In this document: one piece after another, positions 11,358 to 20,038 of the stretch | Layout of the letters: every line of letters begins with the position of its first letter | Position numbering within the stretch: position 1 is the first letter of the stretch | NCBI RefSeq assembly: GCF_040717455.1 | Contig: NZ_JBFEFH010000020.1 | Span: 70,437 to 134,436 of the forward strand | Direction of reading: 5' to 3' | Length of the DNA stretch: 64,000 nucleotides | Source: Tautonia sp040717455 | GTDB lineage: Bacteria; Planctomycetota; Planctomycetia; Isosphaerales; Isosphaeraceae | Notes under the pieces: generated by a model | Databases searched by the model: none | The model's input: the letters and a program-made list of their open reading frames with translations, nothing else | What the model was told of the DNA's origin: nothing | Translations under genes and position numbers: made by a program

Positions 11358-12401
11358 ATGACGCCCCCCCCACTTGCCATCGACGCGGTCCTCGCCGCCG
11401 AACCTTTGGTGCGGCCTCACGTCTCTCCGGCACCCTTGATCCGATCCTACTCCCTGGAGCGGGCCCTGGGCCTCTCCCCCGACCGCCGCGTCTGGCTGAA
11501 GGACTTCGGCTGGACCCCGTCCGGGTCGTTCAAACTCCTCGGCGCCCTCAACTGGATGGCGCACCACCTCGACGCCATCGGCGACCGCCCCGTCGCGGCC
11601 CACTCGTCCGGCAACTTCGCCTCGGGAATCGCTTACGCCGGCATGTGTTTCGGGCGACGGGTCATCGTCGTCATGCCCGAGACCGCCCCCCGCGTCAAGT
11701 TCGACAGGACCCGTGCCTTCGGCGCCGAGATCCGCACCTACGACATCTCCCGCGACCACGAAACCGGCGAGCGCGACCGCCTGACCCGCGCAATCGTCCA
11801 GACCGAAGGGGCCGTCCAGGCCTCCCCCTACGACGACCCGCACGTCATCGCCGGCAACGGCGTCGGCGGCCTGGAGATCGTCCGTGATTTGAAGCACGCC
11901 GGGCGTGACCTCTCCACCTTCCTCTGCCCGGTCAGCGGCGGCGGCCTCATGGCCGGCATGGCCCTGGCGATCGCCGACGGCTTCCCCTCCAGCCGGATCA
12001 TCTCGGTCGAACCCTCCGACGCCGACGACTTCCGCCAATCGCTCGAACTCAACCGCCGCGTCCGCCTCGACCACCCCCGGAGCATCTGCGACGGCCTGCT
12101 CTCCTACGACGTCGGCGAGCACAACTGGCCGATCCTCCGGCGCCTCGTCACCCGTGCCGTCTCCGTGCCCGACCCCGCCACCCGCGCCGCCATGCGATGG
12201 CTCTACGACCAGCACGGCCTCCGCGTCGAGCCTTCCGGCGCGATCGGGGTCGCCGCCCTGCTCGACGGCCGCGTCGACCCGGGCACCTCCGGCGACCTCG
12301 TCGTCGTCCTCAGCGGCCGGAACGTCGATGACGCCTCCTTCCGCTCCTGGATCGACGTCGACGCCCCTCCCGCCCCCGCCTGGAAGGTGGCCACCCCTTG
12401 A
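11358..12401 (+). CDS. PLP-dependent threonine/serine dehydratase-like protein
   Basis: This 347-aa fold-type II PLP enzyme has the cofactor lysine in SGSFKLLGA (Lys59), the SSGNFASGIAYAG segment that binds substrate carboxylate, and the phosphate loop SGGGLMAGM at about residue 190. The pattern matches threonine ammonia-lyase/serine racemase, which deaminates or racemises hydroxy-amino acids. No C-terminal ACT domain is present, so it resembles the catabolic or racemase branch rather than feedback-regulated IlvA. It starts 56 nt after the DUF1501 gene in the same direction. Confidence 0.88.
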   Translation: MTPPPLAIDAVLAAEPLVRPHVSPAPLIRSYSLERALGLSPDRRVWLKDFGWTPSGSFKLLGALNWMAHHLDAIGDRPVAAHSSGNFASGIAYAGMCFGRRVIVVMPETAPRVKFDRTRAFGAEIRTYDISRDHETGERDRLTRAIVQTEGAVQASPYDDPHVIAGNGVGGLEIVRDLKHAGRDLSTFLCPVSGGGLMAGMALAIADGFPSSRIISVEPSDADDFRQSLELNRRVRLDHPRSICDGLLSYDVGEHNWPILRRLVTRAVSVPDPATRAAMRWLYDQHGLRVEPSGAIGVAALLDGRVDPGTSGDLVVVLSGRNVDDASFRSWIDVDAPPAPAWKVATP

Positions 12402-12437
12402 TGGGAACCACCGAAGCCCCCCACGCGAGTCGCCAGC

Positions 12438-12508
12438 GATCTCGGGTGGCCCGGGATCTCGGGTGGCCCGGGATCTCGGGTGGCCCCGGACGACTCGGGT
12501 GGCCCGGA
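12438..12508. repeat. 17-bp tandem repeat, about four units
   Basis: The unit GATCTCGGGTGGCCCGG is repeated perfectly at 12438-12454 and 12455-12471. It is followed by one near-perfect unit and one degenerate unit ending around 12508. It lies in the 250-bp gap before the ceramidase-like gene. Confidence 0.85.
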
Positions 12509-12651
12509 CGACGCCCCGCGTCGTCCGGGTCGCGCAGCGACACGAGGCGCCGGTGCTCGCCCGGCGGCCTCGACAGCCCAGGTCCGATCAATTGCCTCGT
12601 GCGGCGTTGTCCCCACCTTCGCATTCGCCTCCATCCCATCGAAGTATCACT

Positions 12652-14052
12652 ATGAGCAATAACCCCTCCGTCACCCGTCGCGCCGCCCTCGGCGGCCTCG
12701 CCGCCCTCGCCGGCAGCCTGGCCGGGACCTCGCGCGGGGCGACCCCGACGCAGGGCTTCCGCCTCGCCACCTTCTCGACCGACGTCACCATCCCCCTCGG
12801 CCACCCCTGCATGGGCGGCGGGGTCGAGCCCGCGTCCGAGGTCGTCGATCCCCTCCTGGCCCGCGGCATAGTGCTGCTCGGCCCCGATCGCCCCCTGGTC
12901 GTCGTCGCCGTCGACTGGTGCGAGATCCGCAACGACGCCTTCGACCGCTGGCGATCCCTCCTGGCCGATGCCGCCGGCACCACCCCCGATCGCGTCCTCG
13001 TCAACAGCATCCACCAGCACGACGCCCCCGTCGTCGACCTCGCCGCCGAGCGTCTCCTCCGCGCCCACGGCGCAAAAGGCAGCATCTGCGACCCCGACTT
13101 TCATGAACACGCCGTCAATCGCGTCGCCGCCGACCTGAAGGCAAGCCTCCCCTCCGCCCGCCCGGTGACGGAGATCGGCCTCGGCAGCGCCCCGGTCGAT
13201 CGGGTCGCCTCCAACCGCCGCTACCTCCTCTCCGATGGGACCCCTTCCTTCTCCCGGGGCAGCGCCACCCGCGACCCCTACGCCCAATCCCAGCCCGAGG
13301 GAGTCATCGACCCCCTCCTGCGCACGCTCAGCTTCTGGCACGACGACCAAGCCCTCGCCGCCCTGCACGCCTACGCCGTCCACCCCATGAGCACCTACGG
13401 CCGCGGCCTCGTCTCCAGCGACTTCGTCGGCCTCGCCCGCACCCGCCGCCAGGCCGATGATCCCAGCGTCTTCCAGATGTACTGCTCCGGATGCAGCGGC
13501 AACGTCACCGCCGGCAAGTACAACGACGGCTCGCCCGAGCACCGCGACATCCTCGCCGACCGCCTCCACCGCGCCATGATCGCCTCCTGGCAATCGACGG
13601 TCCGATCCCCCCTCGAACGGGTTTCTTTCCGCTCCGTCCCCCTCGTCCTCCCCCCCCGAACCACCGACGCCTTCGCCCCCGACGCCCTCCTCGACCGCCT
13701 GAAGCACGACCCGAGGCCCTTCGGCCAGTGCCTCGCCGCCCTCGGCCTGAGCTGGCAGCAGCGCTGCGACTCCGGCCGGCCGATCGACATGCCCGCCCTC
13801 GACTTCGGCCCCGCCCAGCTCGTCCTCCTCCCCGGCGAGTCCTACGTCGAATTCCAGCTCCTCGCCCAGCAGCTCCGCCCCGACCAGTTCATCATGGCCC
13901 TCGGCTACGGCGAGTGCGCCCCCGGTTACATCCCCACCGACCGGGCCGCCTCCGAGTCCGACACCAACCTCTCCGAGTGGTGCTGGGTCGCCCCCGGCGC
14001 CGATCCGATCCTCCGCTCCGCCCTCGCCGAGGCCCTCGACGCCTCCCGCTGA
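12652..14052 (+). CDS. Tat-exported neutral/alkaline ceramidase-like protein
   Basis: This 466-aa protein has a twin-arginine leader (VTRRAALGGLAALAGSLAG) and the neutral ceramidase N-terminal fold. The fold is shown by FSTDVTIPLGHPCMGG at the mature start and a metal-site region NSIHQHDAP, where classical enzymes have HTHxxP. The nucleophile region reads CSGCSGNVTAGKYND instead of the canonical GDVSPN loop, so ceramide hydrolysis is uncertain. It is a distant paralogue of the protein at 36985-39126. The ATG at 12652 was chosen because the Tat signal follows directly; longer readings upstream lie over the dehydratase gene and are out of frame with it. Confidence 0.85.
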   Translation: MSNNPSVTRRAALGGLAALAGSLAGTSRGATPTQGFRLATFSTDVTIPLGHPCMGGGVEPASEVVDPLLARGIVLLGPDRPLVVVAVDWCEIRNDAFDRWRSLLADAAGTTPDRVLVNSIHQHDAPVVDLAAERLLRAHGAKGSICDPDFHEHAVNRVAADLKASLPSARPVTEIGLGSAPVDRVASNRRYLLSDGTPSFSRGSATRDPYAQSQPEGVIDPLLRTLSFWHDDQALAALHAYAVHPMSTYGRGLVSSDFVGLARTRRQADDPSVFQMYCSGCSGNVTAGKYNDGSPEHRDILADRLHRAMIASWQSTVRSPLERVSFRSVPLVLPPRTTDAFAPDALLDRLKHDPRPFGQCLAALGLSWQQRCDSGRPIDMPALDFGPAQLVLLPGESYVEFQLLAQQLRPDQFIMALGYGECAPGYIPTDRAASESDTNLSEWCWVAPGADPILRSALAEALDASR

Positions 14053-14116
14053 ACGAACGTTCCGGCCCGGCGTCGACCCCGCCCCGGCCGGCTCCCGGAG
14101 GCGACGGACGCGTCCG

Positions 14117-16033
14117 TCAGACGGCGTTCGGCTCGGTGGGGGACCGGAGCGCATCGATCTGGGCCGTGTACGCCTTCACCAGATCCTTTCGGCCGAGCAG
14201 TCCCACCAGCCGGTTCGGCCCGTCGGCGGCGACCACGGGCAACTCGTCGACGTTCAGCTCCGTCATGCGCTTCAGGGCCGTGTGCAGGTCGTCCTCGGGG
14301 GTGACGGTCAGGGGGGGGCGGGCGATGTCCTCTGCGATGACCAGCATACTGAGGTTGTCCATGCCCAGCAGGGCGAGGCGCACGTCCCTCAGCGAGAAAA
14401 TCCCGGTCAGCAACCCCTCGCGGTCGACCACCGGGAACAGCGTCTCGCTCGACCGCGCCACCCGATGCACGACCTGGCCGAAGGGGGTCGCCTCGGGCAC
14501 GACCTCCAACCCTTCGGTCCGCACGCGCACCTGATCGACCCGGATCCGCTCCAGCACGTCCACCACGAAATCCCCCTGATGCGCCGGGCTGTCCACCGGC
14601 GAGGCCACCTGCTCCTCATAAATCGTCCACCGCCGCGAGAGCCCCACATTCAGGCCGCACACCAGCATCAAGGGGACGAGCAGGCTGTACGACCCGCTCA
14701 TCTCGCAGACCATCACGATCGAGGCCAGCGGCGCCTTCGACACCCCCGCGAAGAACCCCCCCATCCCCACCAGCGCGAAGGCGGCCGGGTCCAGATCCCA
14801 GTTCGGCAGCGCGGCGTCGAGCAACTGCCCGAGCGCGCCGCCGAGCATCCCGCCGATGAAGATCGACGGGCCGAACACGCCCCCGCTCCCCCCCGAGCTG
14901 ATCGTCAACCCCGTGGCCACCGTCTTCAGCAACGCCAGGACCAGGAGCAACAGCACCCCCATGCCCGGCCGGAAAACCTCCTGATCGGGCATCGCCAGCG
15001 AGGGGGGCAGGCCGATCGCCCCCCACTGCACCCAGCCGTAGCCGCCAGTCAGGAGCTGCGGGAAGGCCAGCGCCATGGCCCCCAGCAAGAGCCCGCCGAC
15101 GGCCGGCTTCACGTGCTTCGGCAAGCGCATGGGGCCGAACACATGATCGCGCATCCCGTAGAAGATCCGCACGTACAGCCAGCCGACCCCCGCGCACGCC
15201 AGCCCGAGCAGGGCGAACAGCGGCAGCTCCGGCAGCCCGTGGAACTCCAGGTTCGGCACGAGGAAGATCGGCCTCGGCGTGATGAACAGCGCGAAGGTCG
15301 AGTACGCCACGATCGCGCTCGCGAGGCACGGCAGGAGCGCCGCCGACTCCATCGCCGCCGTCATGTAGAGGACTTCACATGCGAATAAGGCCCCGCCCAG
15401 CGGCGCCCGGAAGATCGCCCCGATCCCCCCCGCGGCCCCCGCGAGCATCAAGAGCCGACGCTCGTCGGGCGTCAGCCTCAGCAACCGGGCCAGGAACGAG
15501 CCGAACCCGGCGCCGACCTGGGCGATCGGCCCTTCCGATCCCGCCGAGCCTCCCGATCCGATGGTGATGATCGACGACAACCCCTTGATCAGGGGCACCC
15601 GCCCCCGGATCTGACCGCCGCCCCGGTGGAAGGCGCGGACCAGGGCGTCGGTGCCGTGCCCTTCGGCCTCGGGGGCCCAGGTGAAGACCAGCACCCCGGA
15701 GACCAGGCCGCCGAGCGTCGGGATCAGCAGGACCAGCCACCAGGTCCCCGGCAAGGCGATCGGGTGCGGCCTCCCCTCGCCCGTCGGCGGCGGCTGCAGC
15801 CCCATCCACTCCCCCAGCAACCCCCGCGAGACCTCCTCCAGCAGCAGCAGGAACGCGACCGCCCCCAGCCCCGCGACCAGCCCCACCAGCGGGCTGCACA
15901 CCGCCACCCGCCCCGACCCCGGCGTCGCCCACCGGGTCGCCAGGTGGTTCATCAGCCGGAGCACCACGTCGAAGCGGCCCGAGGGCCTGGGGCCGGGATC
16001 AGGGGCGTCGTCGGAGCCGGGATCATCCATCAT
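14117..16033 (-). CDS. ClC-type chloride channel/antiporter with C-terminal CBS pair
   Basis: This 638-aa integral membrane protein of the ClC family has the anion-selectivity motifs GSGGSAGSEGPIAQVG (residues 159-174, gating Glu167) and GGSGGVFGPS (the GxFxP-type motif). Two CBS domains (about residues 520-635), regulatory modules that usually bind adenine nucleotides, form the C-terminus. Eukaryotic-like ClC plus CBS architecture is common in bacteria outside Enterobacteria. The transporter glutamate that separates antiporters from channels cannot be assigned by eye. It starts at ATG 16033; a much longer upstream reading overlaps the creatininase gene and was rejected. It is convergent with the ceramidase-like gene. 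Confidence 0.92.
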   Translation of the reverse strand: MMDDPGSDDAPDPGPRPSGRFDVVLRLMNHLATRWATPGSGRVAVCSPLVGLVAGLGAVAFLLLLEEVSRGLLGEWMGLQPPPTGEGRPHPIALPGTWWLVLLIPTLGGLVSGVLVFTWAPEAEGHGTDALVRAFHRGGGQIRGRVPLIKGLSSIITIGSGGSAGSEGPIAQVGAGFGSFLARLLRLTPDERRLLMLAGAAGGIGAIFRAPLGGALFACEVLYMTAAMESAALLPCLASAIVAYSTFALFITPRPIFLVPNLEFHGLPELPLFALLGLACAGVGWLYVRIFYGMRDHVFGPMRLPKHVKPAVGGLLLGAMALAFPQLLTGGYGWVQWGAIGLPPSLAMPDQEVFRPGMGVLLLLVLALLKTVATGLTISSGGSGGVFGPSIFIGGMLGGALGQLLDAALPNWDLDPAAFALVGMGGFFAGVSKAPLASIVMVCEMSGSYSLLVPLMLVCGLNVGLSRRWTIYEEQVASPVDSPAHQGDFVVDVLERIRVDQVRVRTEGLEVVPEATPFGQVVHRVARSSETLFPVVDREGLLTGIFSLRDVRLALLGMDNLSMLVIAEDIARPPLTVTPEDDLHTALKRMTELNVDELPVVAADGPNRLVGLLGRKDLVKAYTAQIDALRSPTEPNAV

Positions 16034-16393
16034 TAAATGCCTTGGTTTGCATTTTCTTGGTCGGTTCGCGGTCGAGGATCGGACACGGTCGGCGCGGCCC
16101 TCGCGCGCGATCGACCGTCGGGCCGATCGCGGCGCCGGGCTCTCGCGAATCCCTCCCCGCCGCCGGGCCCGCCCCCGATCCGGCGGGGACGTGCCCATCC
16201 TACAGTTTCGCCCCCGGGCCGTCGATGAGCCTCGGACCCCCGCGCGTCTCCCCCTCGCCGGGGCACCAACCCGCCCCCCGATCGATCCCCCCGGGCACGC
16301 TCCCCGGGAAGCATCTGGCACGCGCCATCGCCGCTCCGTAGACTCTTTGAACTTTGTTGCGCAAACGCACGAGGAGCCCCGAGGCCGCCCGCA
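16034..16393. other. Divergent intergenic region, no recognised elements
   Basis: This 360-bp divergent gap between the ClC gene and the creatininase operon must contain both promoters. No convincing -35/-10 pair, repeat or small gene was identified. The final 50 bp before 16394 is the most AT-rich part. Confidence 0.5.
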
Positions 16394-17155
16394 ATGGAAC
16401 TGACCGACCTGAACTGGCCCGCCGTGGCCGCCCTCGACCGAGACACCCCGGTCGTCTTCCCCATCGCCGCGCTCGAACAGCACGGCCATCACCTGCCGGT
16501 TTTCACCGACAGCCTGCTCCTCGGCGAGGTCCTTCGCCGCGTGAAGGAATCCCCCGTCGCCGACGGCGTCCTCTTCGCCCCCTTGCAGTGGCTCGGCAAC
16601 TCGCATCACCATCTCGACATGCCCGGGACCCTCTCCGCCTCCCCGAGGCTCTACCTCGACCTGCTCCGCGACCTCGCCGAGAACCTCCTCGTCCACGGCT
16701 TCCGCCGATTCGCGTTCCTCAACGGCCACGGCGGCAACATCGTCCCCTCGCAGCAGGTGATCTTCGAACTCCGCCAGACCCACCGCGAACGCGACGACCT
16801 GCTGCTCACGGCGCTCACCTACTGGGAGAGCGCCGACCCGGCCGCCTCCATCCCCGGCCTCTCGCAAACCGCCATGGGCCACGCCTGCGAGTGGGAAACC
16901 TCCATGATCCTCGCCATCCGCCCCGACCTGGTCTCCCCCGACTACCGCGACGTGCCCGAGGTCCCCTTCGGCGCCGGGGCCTCCCCCGCCTCCCGAGGCT
17001 GGACCATGCGCGATCGCAGCCCGATGGGCCACATCGGCCACCCGGCCGCGGCCTCGGCGGAGAAGGGCGAGGCCCTCTTCCGCGCCTTCGCCGAGGGAGT
17101 CGGCGGTTATCTCCAACGAATGATCAACTGCTCAGGTGACTCGTGGAATCTCTGA
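16394..17155 (+). CDS. Creatininase-family amidohydrolase
   Basis: This 253-aa metalloenzyme-like protein carries all the family motifs: ALEQHGHHLPVFTD (residues 27-39), GNSHHHLDMPGTL, NGHGGN (110-115) and GHACEWETS (162-170). The conserved E/H/D residues bind two divalent metals. The family hydrolyses cyclic amides (creatinine) or removes formyl groups in cofactor synthesis; the substrate here is not known. Its stop overlaps the start of the MFS transporter by 13 nt, so the two are translationally coupled and the transporter probably imports the substrate. Confidence 0.9.
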   Translation: MELTDLNWPAVAALDRDTPVVFPIAALEQHGHHLPVFTDSLLLGEVLRRVKESPVADGVLFAPLQWLGNSHHHLDMPGTLSASPRLYLDLLRDLAENLLVHGFRRFAFLNGHGGNIVPSQQVIFELRQTHRERDDLLLTALTYWESADPAASIPGLSQTAMGHACEWETSMILAIRPDLVSPDYRDVPEVPFGAGASPASRGWTMRDRSPMGHIGHPAAASAEKGEALFRAFAEGVGGYLQRMINCSGDSWNL

Positions 17156-18435
17156 CCCCCCCCGCCCTCGGCGCCCGCGTCTGGCTCATCTGCGGCGTCC
17201 TGCTGCTGGCCACCATGCTCAACTACATGGACCGGCAGGCCCTCGCCGTCACCCTCCCCACCCTCAAGGCCGAGTACGCGCTGACCGAGGGCCGCGTCGG
17301 CATGATCGAAGGCTGCTTCGGCTACGCCTTCGCCTTCGGCTCGATCCTCTTCGGCCTCCTCGCCGACCGCTGGGGCCCGCGCTGGCTCTACCCGATCGTC
17401 CTCATCGGCTGGTCCCTCGCCGGCGTCGCCACCGCCGGCGCCGGCCAGCCCTGGATCATCGATTGGTTCGAGACGACCGGCGACGCGCCCGGCACCGGCA
17501 CCTATCGCTGGCTCCTCCTCTGCCGGGTCGTCCTCGGCGTCTTCGAGGCCGGCCACTGGCCCTGCGCCCTCTTGACCGTCCGCGCCGTCCTCCCGCCGCA
17601 GGGGCTCGCCCTGGGCAACGGCATCCTCCAGAGCGGCGCCTCCATCGGCGCGGTCCTCGTCCCGCTCTACATCGAGGCCGCCGAGCGCGCCGGCTTCTCC
17701 TGGGAATTCCCGTTCTGGTCGATCGGCCTCGTCGGCCTCGCCTGGGTCCCCGTCTGGCTCATCGTGATCCGAGGCCAGCAACTGCGCCTGCCGCACGGCT
17801 ATTCCACCGCCCCGGCCCCGACCCCGGGCGACCGCGGCATCCTCCTCCGCCGGCTCGCCGTCCTCGTCGTGGTCATCGCCTCCCTGACGATCAGCTGGCA
17901 ATTCCTCCGCGCCTGGCTCGGCCTCTTCCTCCAGGACTACCACGGCTACGGCACGCTCGCCACCCGGGGGATCATGTCCGCATATTTCATCGTCGCCGAT
18001 GTCGGCTGCATCCTCTCCGGCCTGCTCGTGGCCCGGCTCGCGCTGCGCGGCTGGCGCGTCTCCAGCGCCCGACGCCTCGGCTACCTCCTCTTCTCCCTGC
18101 TCGCCCTGTGCGCCTCGCTCATCCCCTTCGCCGGCGACGGTGCCCTGATGGTCACGCTCCTCCTCATCGCCGGGGCCGGCATCCTCGGGCTGCACCCGTA
18201 TTACTACGCCTTCACCCAGGAACTCTCGGCCCGACGCATGGGCATCCTCTCCGGCGGCCTCGCCGCCTGGGGCTGGGTCGCCTCCAGCCTCTGGCAGATC
18301 CGCATCGGCAGCCTCATCGAGCAGACCCGCAGCTACGGCCTCGGCCTCGTCATCGTCGGCCTCGTCCCCCTCGTCGGCTGCCTCGCACTGCTCCTCTTCT
18401 GGCCCCGCTTCGATCCCAAGCCTGATCCCTCCTGA
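17143..18435 (+). CDS. MFS transporter, anion:cation symporter (hexuronate transporter-like) type
   Basis: This 430-aa permease has 12 predicted helices. TM1 carries LLLATMLNYMDRQALAVTLP and the first cytoplasmic loop reads LFGLLADRWGPRW, the MFS motif A region, in the style of ACS-family transporters such as ExuT. Translation starts at a GTG at 17143, inside the end of the creatininase gene. A BNR-repeat protein follows after 39 nt. The hexuronate assignment is by resemblance only; the uronate-isomerase-like gene at the left edge is 15 kb away. Confidence 0.88.
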   Translation: MESLTPPALGARVWLICGVLLLATMLNYMDRQALAVTLPTLKAEYALTEGRVGMIEGCFGYAFAFGSILFGLLADRWGPRWLYPIVLIGWSLAGVATAGAGQPWIIDWFETTGDAPGTGTYRWLLLCRVVLGVFEAGHWPCALLTVRAVLPPQGLALGNGILQSGASIGAVLVPLYIEAAERAGFSWEFPFWSIGLVGLAWVPVWLIVIRGQQLRLPHGYSTAPAPTPGDRGILLRRLAVLVVVIASLTISWQFLRAWLGLFLQDYHGYGTLATRGIMSAYFIVADVGCILSGLLVARLALRGWRVSSARRLGYLLFSLLALCASLIPFAGDGALMVTLLLIAGAGILGLHPYYYAFTQELSARRMGILSGGLAAWGWVASSLWQIRIGSLIEQTRSYGLGLVIVGLVPLVGCLALLLFWPRFDPKPDPS

Positions 18436-18474
18436 TCCCCGGCCACACGACCGATGCACGAAAGACGATTTCCC

Positions 18475-19833
18475 ATGATCAGACTTGCCGCGTCACTCAT
18501 CCTCCTCGTCGGCGCCGCCCCCCTGCACGCCCAGACGGTCGACCCGACCTCCGTCCTGGGCGACACCGCCATGCCACCGCCCGACGACGTCTCGCAAACC
18601 TTCCCCTACGGCATCACGGGCAAGACGCCGCCATCGCTGACCAAAATCAATTTCGAAGGCCAGGTCCCCCACCACAAGCACCGGATCAACCTGCGCGTCT
18701 TCCAGGGCTGCCCGCAGATCGAAATCTCCGAGGGGGGCCGGCTCTGGGCAACCTGGTTCGGCTCGAATACCCAGGCCGAACGCGCGCCGTTCCACGAGGG
18801 CCAGTTCTCCGTCATCGCCACCTCCGCCGACGACGGCAAGACCTGGAAGGAGGTCTTCGTCTTCGACCCCAGCGACCTGCTCGGCGCCGGGGCCTCCGAC
18901 CCGTTGCTCTGGAAGGACCCGGAGGGCAACATCCGCTTCATCGGCCTCAGGAACATCGACTTCAAGGGCCACGACGACGACTTCGCCACCTCCGCCTGGG
19001 AATTCACCATGCTCGACCCGGAGGACGAGCACACCGAGTGGAGCGCCCCCCGCCTGCTCGCCAACACGAACATCTCGGTCATGAAACCCTTGATCTTCCC
19101 CGACGGCACCATCCTGCGCTCGATGGACGACTTCAAGCTCGTCGGCACGCCCGACGCCGTCCGCATCCGTTTCCTCAAGGAGGACGCCGACGGCGACCCC
19201 CTCTTCGTCTCCGAACTCCCCGCCGATCCCGACGCCTCCTTCGCCGAGCAGATGCCCATCATCCGCAAGGACGGCAGCCTCTTCACCTTCTACCGCGCCC
19301 GCAGCGGCCAGAAGTTCGCCGAGTCGTTCGACGGCGGCAAGACCTGGGAACCGGGCGGTTACTTCCCGATGCAGTTCTCGATCAACACCAAGTGCATCCT
19401 CAAGACCCTCCCCTCCGGCCGCGTCCTGCTCGTCGCGAACGACGTCCAGACGAAGGACGACAACGGCAAAACCATCTACGTCTACCGCGATGAACACGGC
19501 CAGGAGCGCGAGATCGAATCGCCCCGGACCCCCCGCACCCGCATGACCGCCTACCTCAGCGACGACGACGGCCGGACCTTCCCCCACAAAATCCTCCTGT
19601 GCGACGACGGCCAGATCAGCTACCCCTCGGCCACGATCGGCGACGACGGCTCCCTCTACATCGTCTACGACCAGGGCCGCGGCACCATCGGCCAGCACAC
19701 CATCTTCCTCTCGAAAATCACGGAGGAAGACATCCTCGCGGGAGAACTCGTCGATGGCGAGAGCTTCCTGAACCGGATCGTCAGCCGCCCCAGCGACCAG
19801 GGCGGCGGCCGTCGCGAGGGCGACACTCTGTAG
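18475..19833 (+). CDS. Secreted BNR-repeat (sialidase-like) glycoside hydrolase family protein
   Basis: This 452-aa protein has a signal peptide (MIRLAASLILLVGAAPLHAQ) and a six-bladed propeller signature with Asp-boxes SADDGKTWKE, SFDGGKTWEP and SDDDGRTF. The Asp-boxes support a sialidase-like fold. Whether a full catalytic triad and Arg set exist cannot be settled by eye, so cleavage of sialic or other acidic sugars is only a suggestion. It is the third gene of the creatininase-MFS-BNR unit and would supply monomer for the transporter. ATG 18475 is preferred over 18454 because it begins the signal peptide. Confidence 0.85.
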   Translation: MIRLAASLILLVGAAPLHAQTVDPTSVLGDTAMPPPDDVSQTFPYGITGKTPPSLTKINFEGQVPHHKHRINLRVFQGCPQIEISEGGRLWATWFGSNTQAERAPFHEGQFSVIATSADDGKTWKEVFVFDPSDLLGAGASDPLLWKDPEGNIRFIGLRNIDFKGHDDDFATSAWEFTMLDPEDEHTEWSAPRLLANTNISVMKPLIFPDGTILRSMDDFKLVGTPDAVRIRFLKEDADGDPLFVSELPADPDASFAEQMPIIRKDGSLFTFYRARSGQKFAESFDGGKTWEPGGYFPMQFSINTKCILKTLPSGRVLLVANDVQTKDDNGKTIYVYRDEHGQEREIESPRTPRTRMTAYLSDDDGRTFPHKILLCDDGQISYPSATIGDDGSLYIVYDQGRGTIGQHTIFLSKITEEDILAGELVDGESFLNRIVSRPSDQGGGRREGDTL

Positions 19834-19849
19834 GCCGGACCGCGCTTGC

Positions 19850-19871
19850 CCGCCCCCTCGTCGGGGGGCGG
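19850..19871 (+). terminator. Hairpin after the BNR-protein gene
   Basis: The 8-bp stem CCGCCCCC (19850-19857) / GGGGGCGG (19864-19871) has a 6-nt loop 17 nt after the stop codon. It lies between convergent genes and has no T tract. Confidence 0.4.
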
Positions 19872-20038
19872 CGATCCCCCGGCTGCGTGGCGTGACCACG
19901 TCCTCGTGGCCATCTCAGGTCGGGAGTCGGCCTTGAGCATGACTGGAATGGCTCCCGGCAACGCGCCCCGGTCGAGTCAGCCTTCGACATCGGGCCCCGC
20001 TGCGCGTCGCCCCGGCCATCCCCGGCCTCCCGTGCGTG

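Noticed and set aside
11905..12651. Plus-strand extension upstream of the ceramidase-like gene
   Set aside because: It overlaps the dehydratase gene in another frame and is Ser/Pro/Ala-rich; the Tat signal starts at 12652.
14117..17116. Continuous minus-strand reading of 999 codons
   Set aside because: Only the part from 16033 down encodes ClC/CBS sequence; the upstream 360 codons lie antisense to the creatininase gene and have no family resemblance.
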